Of a DNA stretch of 5,723 nt, positions 4,530 through 5,723 are shown piece by piece. Source of the stretch: Candidatus Bathyarchaeota archaeon. GTDB taxonomy: Archaea > Thermoproteota > Bathyarchaeia > TCS64. The notes beneath the pieces were generated by a model. The model worked only from the letters and a program-made list of their open reading frames with translations, did not search any database and was not told the origin of the DNA. A program made the translations under genes and the position numbers. Every line of letters starts with the position of its first letter. Position 1 is the stretch's first letter. The DNA lies in the NCBI GenBank assembly GCA_013329615.1, contig DUKA01000207.1, positions 1-5,723 on the forward strand, given 5' to 3'.

Positions 4530-5723
4530 TTAGCTGGGGGGAGGTATCCACCACTCGGAGCCGGGGCGGTCTACCCACTCGGGCCAGCGGAGGCCTACCG
4601 GGGGCTTGACGCCCTTGGGCATGAGGGGCTTCTCCCAGTGCTCTGCGCGCCTCTTGTCGAACTCTGCCTTCGCAGCCTTGAGCGCCTCGGGTTTCTTGGC
4701 GAGGTCGACGGCGCTGGCGGCGAGTATCTTAGCGGCGGTCTCGCCCATGCGGTGTGTCGCTCCCACGCCACAGAGGGCGGACTCTACCCAGCGTGGGTAC
4801 CTGAAGCCTCTCGTCATCGCCTTGCTGACGTAGAGGCGCGCCGTGGGGGCGTGCCAGGTGAACTCGTTGACGTCGTCGGCGGGGTGGAAGGCGCCGTATG
4901 CCTTCTCGGGTGGGACGATTGTGACGTCGTAGGGCTGCTTCGTCTCCTTCTGGCCAAGGTTGCGTTGGATCTCCCTCGCGAATGCCTTGTCCTCCTCCGT
5001 GTATCTGGGTGGGCCGTGTGCGAGCAGGTTCTCCATGACGAGGTTGGTCATCGTCGTGTTGGGTAGCCCCGTCCTGACGGCTGTTATGATGCGTGGTTCG
5101 ACCTTGCAGTCGGCGGCGATGGCTGCGCCCTGTGCGCAGCGCTCTATGACCTTCCTGATCGCGTCCTGGTCTGGGAGGTCCTCCGTCCTCCACGCGTAGA
5201 CGATCTGGCTGAATTCGGGTGTTGAGACCGTACACTGCCCTCCGGTCATCATGAACTCGTTTATACTCCCGCCCCTGCGCATGAGGGCGGGCATGTGCTC
5301 CTTCATCGCGTTGACGTTGTTGTACATGAGCATCGCAGCGTCGAGGGCACCGGGGTAGCTGACGTCGCCGCTCTGGCCTCCGGAGGCGGACTCGACCTTG
5401 AATTCGAAGACCATGCTCATGTAGGTGAGGGGCCAGACGTCGCCGAGGACGCTGGTGGGTCCACCTGGGTGCCAGGCGAGTAGTGCGTCCATGCCCTCGA
5501 AGAGCCCGTCGCGCGCCATGAAGGGCTTGCCGACGCAGAGCTTCTCGGCGGGTGTTCCGAGGAGCTTGATTCTAGCGGGTATTTTATGGCGCTCTAGCGT
5601 TGCCTTGAATGCTGTTGCTGCGAAGCACGCGGCGGTACCGAGCATGTTGTGGGCGTCTGTGAAGCCAGCTCCGTATGGTACGGCGGGCTCGTCCCACGGG
5701 ACGGGGTTCTGGCTGTGCCCGGG
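4530..5723 (-). CDS. M20 family amidohydrolase, AbgB-like (p-aminobenzoyl-glutamate hydrolase subunit B-like), 5'-partial
   Basis: The frame is open from the right edge of the window, giving 397 visible residues; the ATG at 5645 is internal. The layout is that of M20D metallo-hydrolases. The catalytic domain includes GFTDAHNMLGTAA (about 20-32), KLLGTPAEK (53-61) and DALLAWHPGG (79-88). A lid/dimerisation domain spans about 100-215 (SASGGQSGDVSYPGALDAAMLMYNNV). The catalytic domain then resumes, with WHAPTARLYV and GVGATHRMGETAAKILAASAVDLAKKPE, the AbgB-type ending. Family members cleave amide bonds such as p-aminobenzoyl-glutamate; the substrate here is not determined. Several usual metal or active-site positions differ: Asp for Cys in the CGH motif, Lys for the second Glu in PAEE, and Gln/Ser where HA is usual in the lid. 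So this is a divergent subfamily or altered chemistry. Its stop lies just before the amidohydrolase remnant. Confidence 0.85.
   Translation of the reverse strand, partial: PGHSQNPVPWDEPAVPYGAGFTDAHNMLGTAACFAATAFKATLERHKIPARIKLLGTPAEKLCVGKPFMARDGLFEGMDALLAWHPGGPTSVLGDVWPLTYMSMVFEFKVESASGGQSGDVSYPGALDAAMLMYNNVNAMKEHMPALMRRGGSINEFMMTGGQCTVSTPEFSQIVYAWRTEDLPDQDAIRKVIERCAQGAAIAADCKVEPRIITAVRTGLPNTTMTNLVMENLLAHGPPRYTEEDKAFAREIQRNLGQKETKQPYDVTIVPPEKAYGAFHPADDVNEFTWHAPTARLYVSKAMTRGFRYPRWVESALCGVGATHRMGETAAKILAASAVDLAKKPEALKAAKAEFDKRRAEHWEKPLMPKGVKPPVGLRWPEWVDRPGSEWWIPPPS

Noticed and set aside
4638..5066. Plus-strand open frame opposite the M20 gene
   Set aside because: It is the antisense of conserved M20 sequence with no recognisable domain or promoter.

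Overview
The window is archaeal. The best evidence is a DNA polymerase D small subunit (DP1), found only in archaea, at the left edge. Supporting this are a DUF99/UPF0215 protein (a mainly archaeal family), heavy use of ATA and AGG codons in a G+C-rich sequence, TATA-type promoters with weak or absent Shine-Dalgarno sites, and very tight gene packing. PolD argues against the classical Crenarchaeota orders. It fits a euryarchaeal lineage or a thaumarchaeal/aigarchaeal/bathyarchaeal one. I cannot place the organism more precisely.

Left (3-1460, +): a 5'-truncated DP1 gene with its OB-fold region and every calcineurin-like nuclease motif intact. Its 3' end overlaps the convergent DUF99 gene by 14 bp.

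Middle (1447-3223): a two-gene minus-strand operon, a ribbon-helix-helix (RHH) protein followed by DUF99 and joined by a 4-nt stop/start overlap, diverges from a plus-strand winged-helix regulator. The 116-bp spacer between them is the most structured DNA in the window. It holds five consecutive 8-bp repeats that form nested palindromes, a palindromic TATA box, and a separate 7-4-7 inverted repeat over the expected start site of the winged-helix gene. I infer that one or both DNA-binding proteins regulate this shared promoter. The RHH protein also carries an unassigned beta-rich C-terminal half.

Right (3220-5723, -): a metallo-beta-lactamase-fold hydrolase with a complete metal site, whose stop codon interlocks with that of the winged-helix gene in one TTAA; the last ~90 codons of an amidohydrolase whose catalytic part is missing; and a 5'-truncated M20/AbgB-like amidohydrolase with atypical residues at several expected active-site positions. 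The remnant sits directly behind the M20 gene, so a two-gene hydrolase operon has probably lost most of its second gene.

There is no gene-free stretch over 300 bp, and I see no RNA gene, CRISPR array or mobile element. The most unusual item is the RHH/DUF99/winged-helix locus with its 8-bp operator array.
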